Source: Oscillospiraceae bacterium (GTDB taxonomy: Bacteria; Bacillota_A; Clostridia; Oscillospirales; Oscillospiraceae). From it: 14,627 nt of DNA. Below the pieces are notes generated by a model, which made no database searches, was not told where the DNA came from, and saw nothing but the letters and a program-made list of their open reading frames with translations. The translations under genes and the position numbers were made by a program. The stretch is from positions 1-14,627 of the forward strand of contig SVLA01000040.1 in NCBI GenBank assembly GCA_015068175.1, read 5' to 3'. Numbering within the stretch: position 1 is the first letter of the stretch; every line of letters begins with the position of its first letter. Of the stretch, positions 13,101 through 14,627 are shown one piece after another.

Positions 13101-14627
13101 TATTGCCGGAGCCACTGGGATCGCCCACTTCCAGGCAATAAGGCTGCTCGGAATGGATACCCAGCCAATAGACGGTGGCATTTTCCACGCTGGTCCAAAG
13201 AAGGACATCATTGACATGGTCATAGCACATGGACTGCGCATAGAACAGGGAACCCACGGGGGTCTGCATGATGCAGGAGGCTTCCAGCTTGCCGTCGGTC
13301 AGGTTCAGCTCATAGAGCTGGCCGTTGTAGTTCAGGCCGTACAGAACACCATCGGTGCTGCAGGCCAGGGTGATGAACACATCGCTGACCGAGGCAACGC
13401 GGATCAGTCGGCCGCTGGTGGTGCTGACCGCATAGATGGTGGAGCGCATGGTGTTGTAGTCGTAGACCACGGCATACATCAGGCCGGTGGAGTAGTCATA
13501 GGCCATGTCCGCGGGGATACCGTTGTCGGACTTGCCCAGGTTCACGCACTTACCGGTGGCGGGATCGCAGGAGTAGAAGAAGCCGCTCTCGTCATAACCG
13601 TAGATCATCTTCTCATGGCCGTTGTAGTCCGCGGCGATGAAATCCACGGGGCTGGCGAAGAGATTCTCATAGGAATTCTTATCCATGTCCACGCTGATGA
13701 AACCGCCGAAATCGCCGGTGCCGGAATAATAATTGTAGGCATAGAAGGAGCCGCTCACATCCACGACCACCACATTGCAGGAGGCGGACAATGCGCCATA
13801 GGTAGCGGTGATCACCGCTTCGCCTTCCTTATGGGCCAGAACGGCACCGGTGGCGTCAACGCTGGCTACGGATTCATCGGAGGAAGTCCAGGTCACCTGG
13901 CCTGCAGGGGCATTCCAGGGCAGCAGGACCGCAGAGAGTACATTGCGCTCGCCCACAGCCATAACCAACTGTTCCTTATCCAGGAGCATTCTGGTGATCT
14001 CGGTGGACTCAGGGAGGGTATAACCGTCCTTCTCCACCGTCAGCAGGCCCACATACTCCTGGTTGCTGGCGAAAGCGGCAGCCTTGCTGGTCCAGTTCTC
14101 GGGGTCAATGGTGATCAGGCAGCTTTCCGTGCCGTCATAGTAGGCCCAGTAGATCAGGCCGTCCATGGGGCTGTAGGTCATGGATTGGCTGTAGTAAGGA
14201 GAGGTATTGGAGCCGGTGGCGGTGACCGGGAGGAATTTATCGCCGTTTTCCAGGGTCACCTGCTGCAGCTCGTAAGTGCCGCCGGCAATGTCCACCTTGA
14301 AGAAGCCGTTATAGTAATACTTGCAGCAGTACAGCTCGCCATCCACAAAGGTCATGGCCCAGGGCATATAGAAATAGCTTTCGTAGGTCTTCAGCAGGGT
14401 CAGTTCACCCGTCAGCAGATCCACGGTGTACAGTCCATACTCATCACCGGTCTTGGCGGACAGATACATGGTCTGGGTCTTTTCATCAAAGGCCATGTCC
14501 GTGACATTGATGCCCAGATTGCAGATAAGATTTCGGTTGAACAATCCGGGGATCATGTACAGGAAGTTGTAGCCTGCATCCACGGCGAAGACATAACCGC
14601 CGGCATATTCCGCCGCCGTCAATGCGT
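10132..14627 (-). CDS. giant modular cell-surface protein (5' end outside)
   Basis: At least 1496 residues are in the window and the frame stays open to the edge, so the N-terminus and any signal peptide are missing. Counting from the TTG codon at 14622, group 2 bacterial Ig (BIG2) domains lie at about 209-288, 528-611 and 884-959; SWASDNTAVAAVDANGVVTA is typical. The stretches around them (1-200, 290-520, 615-870 and 960-1250) carry repeated motifs of the form MAYD..TG.MY and Y.VDL.TG.L, suggesting beta-propeller blades. Residues about 1255-1443 are five tandem 37-residue repeats with CTE.G..TY.C.CGD.YTE..PATGH, then a short CTGCG end. The tail NAQTGD, a hydrophobic stretch (about 1470-1488) and RKKRLW resembles a sortase signal, although the usual LPxTG proline is Ala. 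It is probably wall- or membrane-anchored. The ligand is unknown. Confidence 0.85.
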   Translation of the reverse strand, partial: ALTAAEYAGGYVFAVDAGYNFLYMIPGLFNRNLICNLGINVTDMAFDEKTQTMYLSAKTGDEYGLYTVDLLTGELTLLKTYESYFYMPWAMTFVDGELYCCKYYYNGFFKVDIAGGTYELQQVTLENGDKFLPVTATGSNTSPYYSQSMTYSPMDGLIYWAYYDGTESCLITIDPENWTSKAAAFASNQEYVGLLTVEKDGYTLPESTEITRMLLDKEQLVMAVGERNVLSAVLLPWNAPAGQVTWTSSDESVASVDATGAVLAHKEGEAVITATYGALSASCNVVVVDVSGSFYAYNYYSGTGDFGGFISVDMDKNSYENLFASPVDFIAADYNGHEKMIYGYDESGFFYSCDPATGKCVNLGKSDNGIPADMAYDYSTGLMYAVVYDYNTMRSTIYAVSTTSGRLIRVASVSDVFITLACSTDGVLYGLNYNGQLYELNLTDGKLEASCIMQTPVGSLFYAQSMCYDHVNDVLLWTSVENATVYWLGIHSEQPYCLEVGDPSGSGNIEYVGMYVIPTQIPDLAYPKVTGAAVDDMIMLLGDTRSPSITIAPTNASKNYTVTYTSTDTDVIEITADGKLKAVGLGTATVRARVTGDVSGRVTDSFEVTVKKSTGGLNGFLLSDLANMDGYYWIGIDDSDPRNYEGIDYVFHNGQYLLLYAAEYVDGYIYAYGFNYDDWEANFQYLIINAKTWSVLEAYDMGSDFGFVYDMAFDYTTGTMYALMGPSDTSTDLYYVNLENGQLIDCMITEPLFMSLAIDGNGTIYAMEASAGDSGELSSGEIGNAILYTLDPVNGTCKPFMDTGFRSNMLSSMAYDFDTGYIYWTGLLSTDAGYESGLYLLDLEEEKTYNLGAIGNAGAQVTALMVFSDNYPQVPDTLQKAAMMSSLEQLAVGGQVQLDTFIQPAGLDVTHSWASDNTAVAAVDANGVVTAVAPGTATVTVTITDAYGNVKTARCVIVVFGEEDHFITYNATDSGFTAIYRPDSSVVKDLTTGETDAPVSSMAIHEGVIYAYDTEGNLFITAADAGFSRHYIGSHGIESPEPEEKHSNYAGNGYTYGYDYTYTYDFVVRDMQWDEANDRLLVLGCSVQNYEIYYWYESAKESTRYLYASGQNELVGGCKLFEADLQTGALTELIQVGSDNDAGVTMFAIDDEGQAYVYSFFMDYISKMDMQTGELTALSTFQNQGFYGDSDGQLMAMTYDPITDDLYILITANGKVYYLYSFDTETYVISRVNTVGPVISYNTDSYRGLVLNEEHSCTYEVKDTKTATCTEPGYITYGCAHGVTYSEEIPATGHHYEVTDSKDVTCTEDGHVTYACACGDTYTETTPATGHNHAVTDSKEATCTEDGYVTYACACGDTYTETTPATGHNHAVTDSKEVTCTEDGYVTYACSCGDTYTETTPATGHNHAVTDSKEATCTEDGHVTYTCSCGDSYTETIPAIGHSYENGVCTGCGSIQPGQGGNAQTGDTMSPIWVLVLLMISAGGMTVLLMDRKKRLW
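10135..10245 (-). other. sorting-signal-like C-terminus of the surface protein
   Basis: The last 37 or so residues contain AQTGD, a hydrophobic segment of about 19 residues and the basic end RKKRLW, the three parts of a cell-wall sorting signal. The proline normally two residues before TG is missing (NAQTGD rather than the NPQTGD or PKTGD seen in Clostridia), so anchoring may be by a variant sortase or simply by the membrane segment. Confidence 0.65.
10264..10863 (-). repeat. five tandem 111-bp units inside the surface gene
   Basis: The phrase GCTGTCGGTGACCGCATGG recurs at 10390, 10501 and 10612 on the plus strand, steps of exactly 111 bases. Two adjacent units (10390-10500 and 10501-10611) differ at only about two bases and the next (10612-10722) at about five; the outer units are more diverged. 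The units keep frame, so gain or loss of copies changes protein length by 37 residues. Confidence 0.9.

Overview
The window looks like chromosome from a Gram-positive, fairly GC-rich member of the Clostridia, probably a gut anaerobe of the Oscillospirales type. The grounds are a class III (Firmicutes-type) fructose-1,6-bisphosphatase, strong AGGAGG-like ribosome binding sites, near-consensus sigma-A promoters, a dockerin protein, and a very large surface protein with a sorting-signal-like tail. The family-level placement is a guess from gene content and style, not from a search.

Bases 1 to about 1405 are the end of an integrated mobile element. This stretch is more AT-rich than the rest. It holds the first six codons of a gene leaving the window on the minus strand, a small membrane protein, and the broken N-terminus of a protein that resembles a family common on Clostridia conjugative elements. 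These are followed by about 500 bases without genes, full of inverted and direct repeats. The element stops at 1406-1450, which is the 3' part (anticodon loop to CCA) of a tRNA-Arg(CCU) gene with no 5' half in front of it. This is the pattern left at the far end of an element that entered the 3' end of a tRNA gene.

Bases 1451-4645 are core chromosome. A strong bidirectional terminator separates the tRNA end from fbp (minus strand). fbp and a lipoate-protein ligase gene (lplA, plus strand) diverge from back-to-back promoters with a small palindrome between their -35 boxes. A second bidirectional terminator ends lplA and the cluster that converges on it.

Bases 10072 to 4645 (minus strand) form one tight six-gene transcription unit behind a perfect-consensus promoter (TTGACA, 17 bp, TATAAT). 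In order the products are: a lipoprotein with a P/T-rich linker; a secreted C39-like cysteine peptidase with a C-terminal dockerin; a nicotinamidase; an ammonia-dependent NAD synthetase; an M28-type metallopeptidase; and a metallo-beta-lactamase-fold hydrolase. Gaps are 39, 8, 1, 21 and -1 bases. The unit therefore joins two export-type proteins to two steps of NAD salvage and two cytoplasmic hydrolases.

Bases 10132 to the right edge hold most of a giant minus-strand gene (at least 1496 codons, 5' end outside). Four propeller-like regions alternate with three group 2 bacterial Ig domains. They are followed by five near-identical 37-residue Cys/His-containing repeats and a TG-type sorting-signal tail.
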